From contig JAFMOC010000021.1 in the NCBI GenBank assembly GCA_019802505.1, positions 746,001 through 810,000 of the forward strand: DNA of 64,000 nucleotides, written 5' to 3'. This DNA is from Corydoras sp. C115. Its lineage: Eukaryota > Chordata > Actinopteri > Siluriformes > Callichthyidae. Shown here in pieces: positions 24,906 to 36,560 of this stretch. The position numbers were made by a program, and so were the translations under genes. The notes beneath the pieces were generated by a model that ran no database searches, was not told the origin of the DNA, and saw only the letters and a program-made list of their open reading frames with translations. The stretch's first letter is position 1. Every line of letters begins with the position of its first letter.

Positions 24906-26763
24906 TGTTTGTGTTGGTTTTTTTTTTTTGATGATTTTTAAATGATCAGGGTGTCGTAATCAGGATGTATCACTATATGATAAGCACATTGTTCAGCGTT
25001 GTGTAGTTGAACTGAATGTAGTTTTACACGTTCTGTTTTATTAACTTTCTGAAACTCAAATTTGGTTAAATGCTGAGTGATGTGCTGTCCAACCCTGTTA
25101 GGGATTTGAACATGTATATTGTGTAGTAGCTCTCTGAAACGCAGTGTAGCTGCGTCATGGTCCATAATTAATTGTATGTCTTAGATTACAAGAATTGCTT
25201 AAATAATCAGAAAAATTGAGATCGTCTGTGTAATGTTGCATGGGTATATAGCGTACTTGGTGCATTGAATACTAAAGAATCAGGGCGTTTGTTAGAGTTT
25301 TTAATCTTGTTGAACTCTGTCTTGTCAGTCAGTTCTGTAGGGCTGTGTCATATTAACGTTCATGACTTTTGGTACCTTTAAATTTGAGGCTTGTTGAGTC
25401 CTCAAAGAGAGACATTGACTGCATGAGTGTATATCCATCTATTACGAGGTGTCACTGAAGTGCTCACCAGCAAAAACATGAAAGCCAGTTTCTACTTCTG
25501 AATCGCATTGTTTTCCTGCATTGCTACAGCAGATACCAGTTCAGTTAGAGGGCAATTTTTGACGTGCATAGCTATATTTTTACAAAAATATAACTCTGAT
25601 CTACAACCATGAGTCAGAATGTAGATTGGGTTTAATGCTTGGACTGACTGTATGTAGCTGAATCATCAGCAGTTGTTCAAATTCCCATGGCTGAGAATTT
25701 AAAGGGAAATACATTTATGTATACAGTAATATCAGTTACATTTATTTACATGTTTTATTTTGCACTCATTATTCTCCTGTGTTCTCACTTTAACATGTCC
25801 TGATGTGAAGGAATAATGAATGTTGGGCAAGGTTACAGACATTGGCATCTGAATCCTAAACCTTGAAAAGATATTATTAAGATGTGATTGATAAACTCAT
25901 TTGAACACTTGATTAAATATCCTTTTTTTTAGTTTACCATTTTATACATTGTTCAGACGTTTTATATTTTACAATGTTACAACACGTACTGTACAGATTT
26001 CCATGATGAACAAGTACAACACATAAATGAAAACTTTTGTATGTTCATTGTTTAAATCCATGAGTGACAACTTGAAAAAAAAAAAATAAACATTTCATTT
26101 TCTTATAATTCCTGTCAGATTTATTGTCTAAAATCATTGTTACGTCATACATTTTCTCATACAGTAGGTGCAACAAACATCACATACTGTTTAAAATCAG
26201 AGGATGACCTCTGGGAGGCGCCGTTTTACTTATTGTGTATTAAAGTTTTAGCAGTTTTGTAATAAATCAGTGCAAAAATGACACAAAGCTTCACCAACCT
26301 ACATACATTTAGATTGTAAGAGGGTCTAATCAGTTAAAAAAAAATATGGTGTAAATGGGCAAAGCAAATAACACTGGTGCAGAGAAACACCACTGGCCTT
26401 AAGTGAACTATTAACATCAACCCCACTAAAAGTATATGGGCTCAATTTAAAACAGCACGCTTTTAAATTAAACTCATTTTGCCCTAAAAGCAAATATCCA
26501 CAAAAACTTTTAAAATCTTTTAAAAAGTTTTCCTAAAAACATGCTAAGATATTTTTCCATGCCGCTACAAACCTGAAGTACGAACACAACGGTAATGTTC
26601 TGGGGATCCACAATGTTAACACATGAAACAAGCAGAACAATCTAAATTAAACCTGTTTTTAACTATCTTAGTACCATCTAATGCTACACAATTAGCAGAA
26701 AAAGATGAGACACTCACAATCTCTTAAGAATCAAGATTCTATACTCCGTTTATACGGAAAAGA

Positions 26764-27027
26764 CTAGCATAAGGAGAAGCGACGGGAGCTGATGTTCATC
26801 TTTGTGATGCCAATGAGCTTCAGAGGTGTGCAGGGACTGAATCCGGAGTTAATGGGGAAATCGCACAGTAGGTCCAGCAAGTCATCCCGCTCCTCCAGCT
26901 CGAATCTTGCATCGTTTATCATCTTCTGATGCTGTTTGCAGGCCTGCTCGATTTTCAGCTTGTTGAGGTCACGGTGTAGACACAATAGCTGGAGAGCTAG
27001 CTGCTGGTCTTGAATTTGCACTTCTTT
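26764..27027 (-). CDS. fam167a: fam167a last coding exon
   Basis: The acceptor TTTAG (minus strand) precedes AAA GAA GTG, which aligns with TEM in the human protein. The exon holds the second half of the coiled coil and the invariant C-terminus ending SRRFSLC, then the stop at 26764-26766. Confidence 0.93.
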   Translation of the reverse strand, partial: KEVQIQDQQLALQLLCLHRDLNKLKIEQACKQHQKMINDARFELEERDDLLDLLCDFPINSGFSPCTPLKLIGITKMNISSRRFSLC

Positions 27028-28718
27028 CTAAAGTAGTTAAAACAAATCGAAATCTATAAACATTAAGGGAACACAACAACAGTATTTGTCATGACGATAG
27101 ACTGTAATCAGCTGGAGGTTCTACTTATGGTCAGTGTGCAGCCTAAATAAGTCATGGTGCGACAAACAACATGAGCGCTTGCTGCAATCAGAATCAGATT
27201 TATTGGTCAAGTGAGTTATACTCATATGGTGTGGTTGGTGTTGTTTCTAGTAACAGATTTACGACACTATATTTATACAGACTTTAAACACTGTACAATA
27301 AACAATATACAGACAATATACAACATAATCCTGTGCAAATGTGTAAGAAATGTATACGTGGTATACATGGTGCATTTATGCAATGACAAGACTGTGGCGT
27401 CAGCGACAGAAACATCAGCGAACATAGCGTGTGTGACGCATTTATCCTGTCCCCCTATCCTCATTGTGTAACCAGCGTTGGTCAGGCTAATTGTAAACTG
27501 TAATGAGCTAAGCTATTAGTTACTTATAAAAGTTACAATATTTATTCATTCATTCGTTCATTATCTTCCGCTTTATCCTATATTAGGGTCACAATTTGGA
27601 GAACTCATTTGACTTGATCCATGTCTTTGGACTTCGGGAGCAAACCGGAGAACCAGGAGGAAACCCACGCGGACACGGGGAGAACATGGAAACTCCACCC
27701 AGATGAATCCCTAGCACTGAGAGGCGAACGTGCTAACCACTAAGCTACCGTGCTGCCCTAAGTTATAATATATTATATTATATTATACTTATATTAGTTA
27801 CAATAAATGACACTTTGGGCTACTACCCAAAGAAATATAGCTAAGCTAAGGTACACAACTAATCCTTTAATAAGGTTATGGGGGGGTTCCTCATGCACAT
27901 TCAGGGTAGATCAATTTAGGCGCTGGGTAGATACACCCAGGACATTTTGCCAATTTACTGCTGGGCACAAACACACAAACAGAGCATTCAATTTACCTTG
28001 AATCCATGTTTTAGGACTTTTGGAAGGAAACTAAAGAACCCAGAGGATACCCCTGCGGATACGGGAGAACATGAAAACTGCACCCAGATTGGGATTTAAA
28101 CCTAGATCCCCAGTGCTGAGAAGCAAACATGCTAACCACTAAGCCACTGTACCCCACTGGTTATGTGGTGGTGCCAAAACACAGAACACAATGAGAAGAC
28201 ACGTTCTTGTCGTTGCTGCAAGCTTTTTACACTCTGTATGTCTCACCCTAAGCTTACAGTATCTAAACTTCACGCTGATCATTATCAGAACCTCTGGCAG
28301 GTAAATGAATTACCTTTAATTTGATATCATTATATGAAAAAAATACACACAGACAGCTTACCAGCTCCTTCCTGAGCCATTCCAGTGTGTCAGCAGCACT
28401 TTTAATGCCCTTTGATCTGTCAGGAAGATATTTTTGACTTTTGTTTGCTAGAGAGTCCAGTGAAGATCTGGTCCACTTCAGAGAGCTCCAGACTCGTATG
28501 TGTCTTTCTTTTGCACCTGCCGATGGCTTTGGGTCTTTGTATCTCTGGCTTTCCAGATGAAATCTCCAATCCAGGTATGAAGGGTGCTTTATGTCCAAAT
28601 GTAGCTTCTTAGCCAAAGCCTTCAAATTGGAAAGGTGGTCATTCTTAGTCTTTATTCTGCTGTCCTCATCTGGATTGTTTAATGTCAATACTAATGTCTG
28701 AGGGACTGATATTGACAT
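26764..28718 (-). CDS. fam167a: FAM167A-like protein (complete coding region)
   Basis: Two exons, 28718-28362 (119 residues) and 27027-26764 (87 residues plus stop), join in phase 0 to give 206 residues, close to the 214 I recall for human FAM167A. Diagnostic blocks are NDHLSNLKALAKKLHLDIKH near residues 27-46, a coiled-coil stretch EWLRKEL-KEVQIQDQQLALQL spanning the splice, LNKLKIEQ, ELEERDDLLDLLCD, and the highly conserved end TPLKLIGITKMNISSRRFSL plus Cys. FAM167A (DIORA-1) is a small, largely disordered protein of poorly understood function, linked in human with the BLK autoimmune-risk locus. The start is chosen at 28718 because an in-frame TAA lies at 28733-28731, 15 nt upstream, and A is at -3. 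FAM167B is the alternative paralogue; the xkr6 neighbour favours A. Confidence 0.93.
27544..27759 (-). repeat. V-SINE, internally deleted, in fam167a intron
   Basis: Tail and head are both present, but the central 3' part is lost after TTAGGGTCAC. Confidence 0.8.
27856..28156 (-). repeat. V-SINE copy in fam167a intron
   Basis: Diverged, nearly complete reverse copy ending in the tRNA-like head. Confidence 0.75.
28362..28718 (-). CDS. fam167a: fam167a first coding exon
   Basis: Starts MSISVPQTLV and ends LEWLRKEL just before donor GTAAGC (plus-strand 28361-28356). An in-frame stop sits 15 nt upstream of the ATG. An AG immediately before the ATG context could be a splice acceptor from a noncoding exon further upstream, though its pyrimidine tract is weak. 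Confidence 0.92.
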
Positions 28719-28939
28719 TCTAAATATTATTTAGCCTTACTTTGATTTTTTGGGGAAACATTAAGTAAATTTTATAGAGTCTATGATGAATGTTTTAAGA
28801 CCAGTGAAATTTCAGCAGTATTCTAGAAGAACAAATCAGAAAAGTTTAAGGAAGTGAGTCTGTCATCAAAACAGAACATATATAGAAAACTGTACTGTAC
28901 ATGCACACTCACCAGTCTCTTTATTATGCAAACCTTCTT

Positions 28940-29115
28940 ATTTCTACACTTTTAACATTTTATTAGGTTGTTGTACCATATAGTAACACTTTGTAGTTCC
29001 ATAATTACAGACTGTAGTTCATCTATTTTACTGTTATCCTTTAATTTTGATTCCTCAATGCTCAGCACCACCATAGCATGTAGATGTTATTTATTTGGTG
29101 GCTGATTCTCAAAAG
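28940..29115. mobile_element. palindromic nonautonomous DNA repeat, copy 2 (partial)
   Basis: CTTTGTAGTTCCATAATTAC, then AGACTGTAGTTCATCT, resembles one arm of the 11.2- and 36.1-kb copies. Decayed. Confidence 0.45.
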
Positions 29116-29420
29116 TATGTTGTGGTGAGTTAATGATTATTATGCTAACATTTGTAAATCAGACACAGTATTACTGCATGCACACAAATATTTTCTGAGG
29201 CAGGTACACAAGCCAAACAAAGGGCACCCGTTGCCAAAATTGTTCATAAAATAAAAATATAAGAAGAAAATAAACAAAGTAAGATAACACAATCAGTACA
29301 TCTAATTGCATAAATAAATGAAAAACAGGCCAAAACAAGGCCATATTTGTGCAAGCTTTTAATAACTGATTAATTTAATAAATAATCATTCAGGATTAAT
29401 GCATTTCTGATTCTAAAACC

Positions 29421-29495
29421 GAGTAGCATGGTGGCTTAGTGGATAGCATTTTTGCCTCTCAGTGCTGAGGATCTGGGTTTGAATCCCAATCTGGT
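29421..29495 (+). repeat. V-SINE head fragment
   Basis: tRNA-like head only, GTGGCTTAGTGGATAGCA. Confidence 0.65.
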
Positions 29496-29642
29496 ATAAT
29501 CTGAGTATTCATGTTCCCACTTCCAATAGAAGGTACTTAGGGTGAAATTGGGTCCGTGAAACACAATTTTGTTTAAAACAAAATTGTTTATTGCTAACAT
29601 TGTGAACATCTCCTGCATTGTGACTTAATTTTCACAAAAATT

Positions 29643-29974
29643 CCATCCATCCATCCATTATCTTCCGCTTTATCCTATATTAGGGTCGCGGGGGGCTTCC
29701 CCATTGCCCATCCAGGGGAGAAAGTCTCGGGCATTGGGAAGATACACCCAGGACAGGGTGCCAATCTATCGCTGGGCACACACACACTCTATTTGGGGCA
29801 ATTTGGAGAATTCAATTGGCTTCATCCATGTTTTTGGACTGTGGGTGGAAACCAGAGAACCCGGAGGAAACCAACGCGAGGAGAACATGGAAACTCTGCC
29901 CAGATTGGGATTCGAACCGGGAATCCCTAGTGCTGAGAGGTGAATGTGCTAACCACTAAGCCACCGTGCCGCCC
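29643..29974 (-). repeat. V-SINE, full, with target-site duplication
   Basis: Flanked by TTTCACAAAAATT at 29630-29642 and 29975-29987. The tail is CCAT-rich rather than CATT. Confidence 0.85.
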
Positions 29975-31210
29975 TTTCACAAAAATTAAGCAATGTAAAT
30001 AGAGAACTCATCTGACTGCATGAACAAATTTAAAAAATGTAAACCTATTCAGATCACATTTGAAATCTGTTTATTTCTGCTGTTTACTATCTATTAACCG
30101 TTAGACCACGAAACGAGCTGTATACATTGCAAAACTGAATGATCAAATTCCTTTCTTCCAGGTTTGCTGCAGATTTTCTGTACCCATTCATATAAACTGA
30201 TCGCCTGCAGTGTTTGTCAGAGGTTTACTTGCTCTAGCTCAGGATGAATGGTGAATTAGGGCACAGAAGATGCCTGCTAAACTGGGAGTCCCCTGAGTCC
30301 AGCCAGTTTCCTCATCTCTAGCCTTCATGTTATGCTAACAGAGCAACAGCCACATAACCTCAAGTCAGTCTTATTTAAAAGTCATTGAGAAAAGTCAGTT
30401 ATTAAATATGCTGAGTAAGTCGCTCTCATGAAAGCACCATGTATATGTGCAAACCACAGGGATTCGACATGGAATGTGTTTTTTTTTCAGCCAATGATTA
30501 CAATTGTGACTTGTCTAAGAATTTGTGTACAAAGCTAGGCATGGTTCCTCGAACTGATCTACAGAAACACAGCTACATTGTTACCAGACATAGAGCAGCA
30601 GTCTATTGTTCACCAGCTGGAGTTTCACATGTGGTGTTATGTTTTAACAGCGTAGTCTAAACAGCATACTGAGTTGAAAATGAGGTGACATGGGCAGAAA
30701 GGTCTGTAGCACCACAAATATTATAGCCTTAAATATATAGCAAGTTGAACACACAAAGATGGTCAACTAAATAAAAAAAAGCATAACTAACTAAAAAGCT
30801 AACTAACTAACTAACTAGTTTAACATGGATTATTCATTTAAAGATTAATAAGATTAAGATTAATAAATATTTTGAGAAAGGTTTAAACACTTAAATAAGC
30901 GGGGCATTAAAGTTATTTTAATTATATTGTTAAAGTCTTAATATTTTTTATTAAGTATTAAAGTACTTAAGTATTTACAGTACTTACATTTTGACTGTTT
31001 TTACCATAATATGCCTTTTTTAATATGCCAATAAACTGACTTGATAGATAACTTTTCGTATTTTAGTTTTCATGACATCATTTCACATGTAACCTACAGA
31101 CCAGCATGAGCCACACAGAAATGCAACTTCAAGTGTATTAATATAAACCAAATATCAATGTGCATGTGCAATACGCATTGCTTTATATTGAATGTGCACA
31201 TTAACAAATC

Positions 31211-31556
31211 ATTCATTCATTCATTATATCCCGCTTTATCCTCTATTAGGGTCACGGTGGGGTTCCCCATGCCCATCCAGGGGAGATCGTCTCGGGCGCT
31301 GGGCAGATAGACCCAGGACAGGGCGCCAATCCATCGCTGGGCACACACTCACTCACACAGACACACTCTATATGGGGCAATTTTGAGAATTCAATTGACT
31401 TGATCCATGTTTTTGGACTGTGGGAGGAAACCAGAGAATCCGGAGGAAACCCACGCGGACACGGGGAGAACATGGAAACTCCACCCAGATGGGGATTCGA
31501 ACCGGGAATCCCTAGTGCTGAGAGGCGAACGTGCTAACCACTAAGCCACCGTGCCG
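31211..31556 (-). repeat. V-SINE, full, with target-site duplication
   Basis: Flanked by ACATTAACAAATC (about 31198-31210 and 31558-31570). Close to the 34.35-, 52.1- and 60.9-kb copies. Confidence 0.9.
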
Positions 31557-32893
31557 CACATTAACAAATCAGTAAAATATATAATGAATAATAGAATAAT
31601 ATAAAATAAAAATAAATAAATAAATAAATATATTATATTATTATTTTATTATTATTATTATTATTATTATGAGGATACTATATACATTATATCATTATTA
31701 TGGCACAAAATCTTTGTGGTTAGTTCCGGGTTCAAATCCTAATCTGGGTGGAGTTTTCATGTTCTGTGTCTGTGTGAGTGAGTGTGTGCCCAGTGATGGA
31801 CTGGCGCCCTTTCCTGGGTGTATCTGCCCAGTGGCCGAAACCCTAGTTTATGACTAAGCGGCCAAAATAATGACCACGACCATGTTTTTCCTCACCATAT
31901 TTATTAATTTCCTCTCTGTCTTTACTCTTCACCTCCTGCATGGAGTCCCAATCCTAATCCCTTTTATGCCCAAACCACCTTAATTTTGGCAACCTAACTG
32001 CTGTTTCCAAAACATCCAACCTGTACCATCCCTCTATTAGACTTATTCCTAATTTTATCCCAGCACCAAATTCAAATGTTTTAAGATTTACAAAATACAG
32101 TCAGATTTAAACATACAAATGTGTTAAGGTTCTTCAAAGCAGTTTAATTTTGGCCTGCATGAATCGGACTGGTTACACATTTTACTGACCCATTTTATTC
32201 AAACCGTTATTTTCTGAATATTACTTCTGTGTTATTTTAGTGCACATAACTTGTACACGAGACAAATAGTAAAATCTACTGACAAAGCTTTTATCCAAGA
32301 AGCTTATTGCATAATATAACAATGTGTAAAAAAACATCTGCAATTCCAATCAGATCTGGCATCACTATCATTTGGACCAGTTTCTGATGGTATCAGTACA
32401 AGAGGAATGTGTTAAACTATTTGATCATGTAGGTTGCATTTTATAAGATCAAGAGTGACCTGACTTGGCAAAACTGTGATGCTCTTTCACACTGAATGCG
32501 CCATTCCTGCTCTACAAACATCCTGCATCAAATAGCTTTGTCTGGCTCTGTTTTAAAACACAGACAACAAGATCAAACCTATAATTAGGTGACACATGCA
32601 GAATAACAAACCTATCAGACACCTACCTGCACAAGGGAGGCATAATGACAGAAGCAGTGATGGTCTGTCTGGCTGCATGGTATTCTGCAGCTGCTCAAGA
32701 GAGAACGAGAGGAACACAAAGGTGGGGGTCTCCCCCCCCCCCGCACACACACACACAGATTACACAGACAGGAACATTTGCTACATTGTAATCAGCATCT
32801 ACTGGAAACGTTAATGTTGTACAGGAAGTTATCAAATAGCTGAAATAACATTTCCAACCCAGCAATGTAAATATTCAGTGTTATATATATATC

Positions 32894-33244
32894 GGCGGGA
32901 CGGTGGCTTAGTGGTTATCACTTTCGCCTCTCAGCGCTAGGGATTCCCGGTTCGAATCCCAATCTGGGTGGAGTTTCCATGTTCTCCCTGTGTCTGCGTG
33001 GGTTTCCTCCGGGTTCTTCAGTTTCCTCCCACTGTCCAAAAACATGGATCAAGTCAATTGAATTCTCAAAATTGCCCCATATAGAGTGTGTCTGTGTGAG
33101 TGAGTGTGTGCCCAGCGATGGATTGGCGCCCTGTCCTGAGTCTATCTGCCCAGCGCCCGAGACGTTCTCTCCTGGATGGGCATGGGGAACCCCACCGCGA
33201 CCCTAATAGAGGCTAAAGCGGGAGATAATGAATGAATGAATGAA
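32894..33244 (+). repeat. V-SINE, full
   Basis: Head GGCGGGACGGTGGCTTAG through a TGAA tail; flanks are AT-simple, so no clear duplication is readable. Confidence 0.88.
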
Positions 33245-33349
33245 TATATTATATCAAAATAAATATAATACATTACACACAAATGAAATGAATAGTATTT
33301 AAATAATTAAACAGAGGATGAAGCGGAAGATAATTAATTAATTAATTAT

Positions 33350-33365
<16 letters not shown>

Positions 33366-33422
<57 letters not shown>
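33366..33422. repeat. TA microsatellite
   Basis: About 28 TA units after TTAA-type repeats following the 32.9-kb SINE. Confidence 0.96.
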
Positions 33423-33427
<5 letters not shown>

Positions 33428-33659
33428 TTTTATTTTTTATTTTTTTTGGCCACACAACACATTTTAACTACTCTTTTTATCTCCTTTCTTATAAATAAGG
33501 GCATACGTCTGCTTGTGTGTGTTTGTGTGTGTGTTCACTATACAAATCCAGTGTTGCTTTGCTTACCTTGACATTTGACATACTAATTTTTCAGAACGCT
33601 GTGAGGGTTAAATACTCAATCACCAAGAACTGACTCAAGATGTCTCTCCACTTCAGCGT

Positions 33660-33775
33660 GATTCGAAGTCCAAAGTCCATTGAAGTTAATTAACCCTAAT
33701 TGATCTAGAGGGGCTGTATCAACAATGTGCTCTGACCCCAACCACGAAGTTAAGATACTTGTAAGTCAAGGGTAA
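33660..33775 (+). repeat. second tRNA-SINE family, fragment
   Basis: Middle and 3' part only: GTCCATTGAAGTTAA, GCTGTATCAACAATGTGCTC, ACTTGTAAGTC. Confidence 0.5.
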
Positions 33776-33888
33776 GTCTCAAAACTTGCCAGTATTTCTG
33801 TGAAAAATGTAGATATGGCTTCCTGTCAATAATACAGTTTCAGTGATATTTCTTGATGGTTGACAATGATTTTCTATGTCCGTAACCA

Positions 33889-34079
33889 GGCAGCATGGTG
33901 GTTTAGTGGTTTGCATGTTTCCCTCTCAGCGCTGTGGATCCAGATTCGGATCCAGATCTGGATGGAGTTTCCATGTTCTCCCACTGTCTGCTTGGGTTTC
34001 CTCCAGGTTCTTTGGTTTCTTCCCACAGTCCAAAAACATGGACCCAAGGTAAATTTAATAGTCTAAATTGCCCCATATA

Positions 34080-34153
<74 letters not shown>

Positions 34154-34268
34154 AACGATCAGCACCCTGTCCTGGGTGTAGTTGCCCAGAGCACGAAACC
34201 TTCTCCCCTGAATAGGTGTGGCAAGCCCCCATGCGACCCTTACAGAGCATTAAGCATTTTTCCCTGAA
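33889..34268 (+). repeat. V-SINE with expanded TG tract
   Basis: Complete but diverged copy; the internal GTGTGAG region has grown to about 70 bases of TG (34080-34151). Confidence 0.85.
34080..34151. repeat. TG microsatellite inside a V-SINE
   Basis: About 35 TG units with one TTTG interruption. Confidence 0.97.
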
Positions 34269-34352
34269 TGGGGACAATCCAAGTATAGGTTAGCAGAGTG
34301 GTAAGAATTTAGTCTTTTAAAATACAAATTTTAAAAATACATTATTATTTGG

Positions 34353-34728
34353 GGGCGGCACGGTGGCTTAGTGGTTAGCATGTTCGCCTCTCAGCGCTAG
34401 GGATTCCCGGTTCGAATCCCCATCTGGGTGGAGTTTCCATGTTCTCCCCGTGTCTGCGTGGGTTTCCTCCAGGTTCCTCGGTTTCCTCCCACAGTCCAAA
34501 AACATGGATAAAGTCAATTGAATTCTCCAAATTGCCCCATATAGAGTGTGTGTGTGAGTGAGTGTGTGCCCAGCGATGGATTGGCGCTCTGTCCTGGGTC
34601 TATCTGCCCAGCGCCCGAGACGTTCTCCCCTGGATTGGCATGGGGAACCCCACCGCGACCCTAATAGAGGATAAAGCGGGAGATAATGAATGAATGAATG
34701 AATGAATGAATGAATGAATGAATGAATT
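34353..34728 (+). repeat. V-SINE, full, long TGAA tail
   Basis: Intact-looking copy with about 10 TGAA units, ending about 130 bp before the enpp4 CpG-rich promoter. Confidence 0.9.
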
Positions 34729-34854
34729 ATGCTGTAATGGAATGCATTACTTTAAAGTGCCTCTTAAATTCCTGACTGTGAATAAAAATCCATCATTAAA
34801 TGAACTGATCTTTTCTGATTTTTTGCTGCACTTTTTTTAATTGTGTTTTTTTTT

Positions 34855-35227
34855 CTCGCTCTTCAGCTATATGCACCTGCGCGCAGAGGGCGGGACGTGT
34901 GTAATATAATCAGTCTCCATTGGCGCGTGGCGTTGTCTTTCAAATCCATGCGTCATGATGAGGATGCCATCGAGGAAGCGAGCAAACCGGTTTGTTCTGT
35001 ACGAGAGAAACAGGCGCCTGCTGCTTGCGTCGTGTTTTGGGTGGTGGGTTCTGCGGTAATGGCGTGTGGACTTGTTGAACCTGGAAATACTTGACAGCTA
35101 AAGCCGAGCTTTTTGTTTAATTGTGGATTTCTGCTCTGAACTCCGATATCTTGCACTTGTTTGTGTCGCTGTACAGGAACTTGGTGTTACTGCGCCACTG
35201 CTGTGTGTACTGAGCTGCTCTAAACTT
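34855..35227 (+). promoter_or_regulatory. enpp4: CpG-rich promoter and probable noncoding exon 1 of enpp4
   Basis: CpG density rises sharply here against an AT-rich, CpG-poor background. A GC-box-like GGGCGGGAC (near 34888), an inverted CCAAT (ATTGG near 34917) and TGCGTCATGATG (near 34950) lie in the first 100 bases. The stretch ends in a good donor, ACTT/GTAAGT at 35227/35228, matching the acceptor at 36941 of the first coding exon. When joined this way the frame of the enpp4 ATG meets a TGA at 35211-35213, which supports the chosen start. The exact transcription start is not determined; short upstream ORFs occur in this leader. Confidence 0.65.
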
Positions 35228-35512
35228 GTAAGTCGTTTTTTAAATGGGTTTATCGTATGGATGAATCACTTTAATGACTGTAAAAAAAACATGTTTAAAC
35301 ATTTTTCGGAAGTGGGTCGTGGTTCGTGTAGCTAGTTACGTTATTGACCTCTATTTCATGTAGTTCATGGCGGTTGTGTCAGTTTAGGGCTGAACGATAT
35401 GCATGAAATGTATCGTACCGCGATTGTAACCACGATTACTATTACTATATGATATACTACTGTGTTTTAATCTTATATTTACATTACAATTAGGTATTTA
35501 GCAGACGGTAGT

Positions 35513-35850
35513 CCTGTGGGGGGGGTGTTCCCCATGTTCCCCATGTTCGTTCTGCGGAAAACATTTTAGGTGCTGGGCAGATACTATTGCTGGGCACACA
35601 CACACACTCTCTCTCTCTCTCGCTCTCTGTCTCTCTCACACACACACACCACTCACTCTATATGGGGCAATTTAGAGCATTCTGTTTGGAATCTTGGATC
35701 CATGATTTTGGACTATGGGAGAGAACCTGGGGGAAACCCACACAGACATGAGCAGAACATGGAAACTCCACCCAGATCGAATCCCCAGAATCTCTTAAAA
35801 ACCCAGCATGAGAGGAAAACATGCTAACCACTAAGCCACCATACCGCTCC
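35513..35850 (-). repeat. V-SINE copy, diverged
   Basis: Reverse copy with a CTCTCT/CACACA expansion inside; lies in enpp4 intron 1. Confidence 0.75.
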
Positions 35851-36089
35851 ATATGCAGATTTAATTTATTATTATATTTGTTTTTTCTCCTTAATCATCT
35901 AATATGTAATAAAATAGTATACATTAAATAAAAGATCAACACTTTGAGAGGCTTTGTCTGTTTATCTGGTTCCCTCTATTTGTAATGGAATATGCAGCAG
36001 GTGTCTTGATTTGTTACTGTGCTAAAGCTTCTGTTTGTGTTACCAAGCAATTATGATGTGCTGTGTGTGTTTATAATTCTTTTTTATCC

Positions 36090-36560
36090 ACTTTCCATAT
36101 AGATGGACTTTTTACATTTACATTTTGCATTTACAGACTGTGGTACATCTGCTTTCTTTGTTTATTGGTCAGGACCGTCACAGAACAGGTAGAATTTGGG
36201 TGGTGGATTGTTTGTCAGTTCTGCAGTGACACTGATGCGATAAGGTTTTTTTTAGTGCAGTAGTGCTGCTGTAGTTTCAGCTTAGTTATCCTGCTGGGAT
36301 AGGAATGATGCACCAACCAAATAATACCTACTCTGTGGTGGTACTATTGGGTTTCTGACCATTAGAGAACTAAAAGAAAGTTAAGGGGGCATGCAAAGTA
36401 TGTAATGTAGTCCACAAACAGATGTACATACAGAGTACAGTCTTGTATTATAGAACTACAAAGTCCATCCTTACAGTAAGTGGAACTGAGAACATGGACA
36501 ATAAGTGGAGGAAAAAGGAGGTGTCTCCAAACATTTGCATCTGAGATCCAAACAAAGGCC
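36090..36560. mobile_element. palindromic nonautonomous DNA repeat, copy 3
   Basis: The core contains CAGGACCGTCACAGAACAGG and the right arm GTAGTCCACAAACAGATG, the reverse complement of the arm at 11.3 kb. It lies in the intron before the first enpp4 coding exon. Confidence 0.55.

Larger units (their letters stand above)
17701..26763. other. AT-rich, SINE-poor stretch between convergent xkr6 and fam167a
   Basis: Only two degraded V-SINEs (19.0 and 19.77 kb), a poly-T run and a Tc1-like relic (24.5-24.9 kb) are seen. No ORF resembles a known protein; the short frames are chance. Part may be long 3' UTR of either gene. fam167a probably ends near 26.1 kb, where TTTATT on the plus strand (AATAAA on the minus strand) lies just past the coding exon. 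Confidence 0.5.
27028..28361 (-). other. fam167a: fam167a intron
   Basis: A 1334-bp intron carrying two V-SINE copies in the same orientation as the gene (27544-27759 and 27856-28156). No exon is seen inside. Confidence 0.85.
28719..34850. other. spacer between fam167a and enpp4 (divergent genes)
   Basis: It must contain the fam167a promoter and any 5' noncoding exon, but none can be placed with confidence. It is dense in V-SINEs (29.6, 31.2, 32.9, 33.9 and 34.35 kb), one copy of a palindromic DNA repeat (28.94 kb), TA and ATT microsatellites, and otherwise featureless AT-rich DNA (29990-31190 and 31670-32890). Confidence 0.6.

Noticed and set aside
30788..30820. CTAA repeats suggesting telomere-like DNA
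   Set aside because: Only a few irregular units, and the vertebrate telomere unit is TTAGGG; a simple microsatellite.
33903..34277. 124-residue minus-strand frame with a His-Thr run
   Set aside because: Translation of a TG microsatellite in a SINE.
34353..34430. tRNA-like heads of the GGCGGCACGGTGGC repeats
   Set aside because: Same head in more than 25 copies with a V-domain following; these are SINEs.
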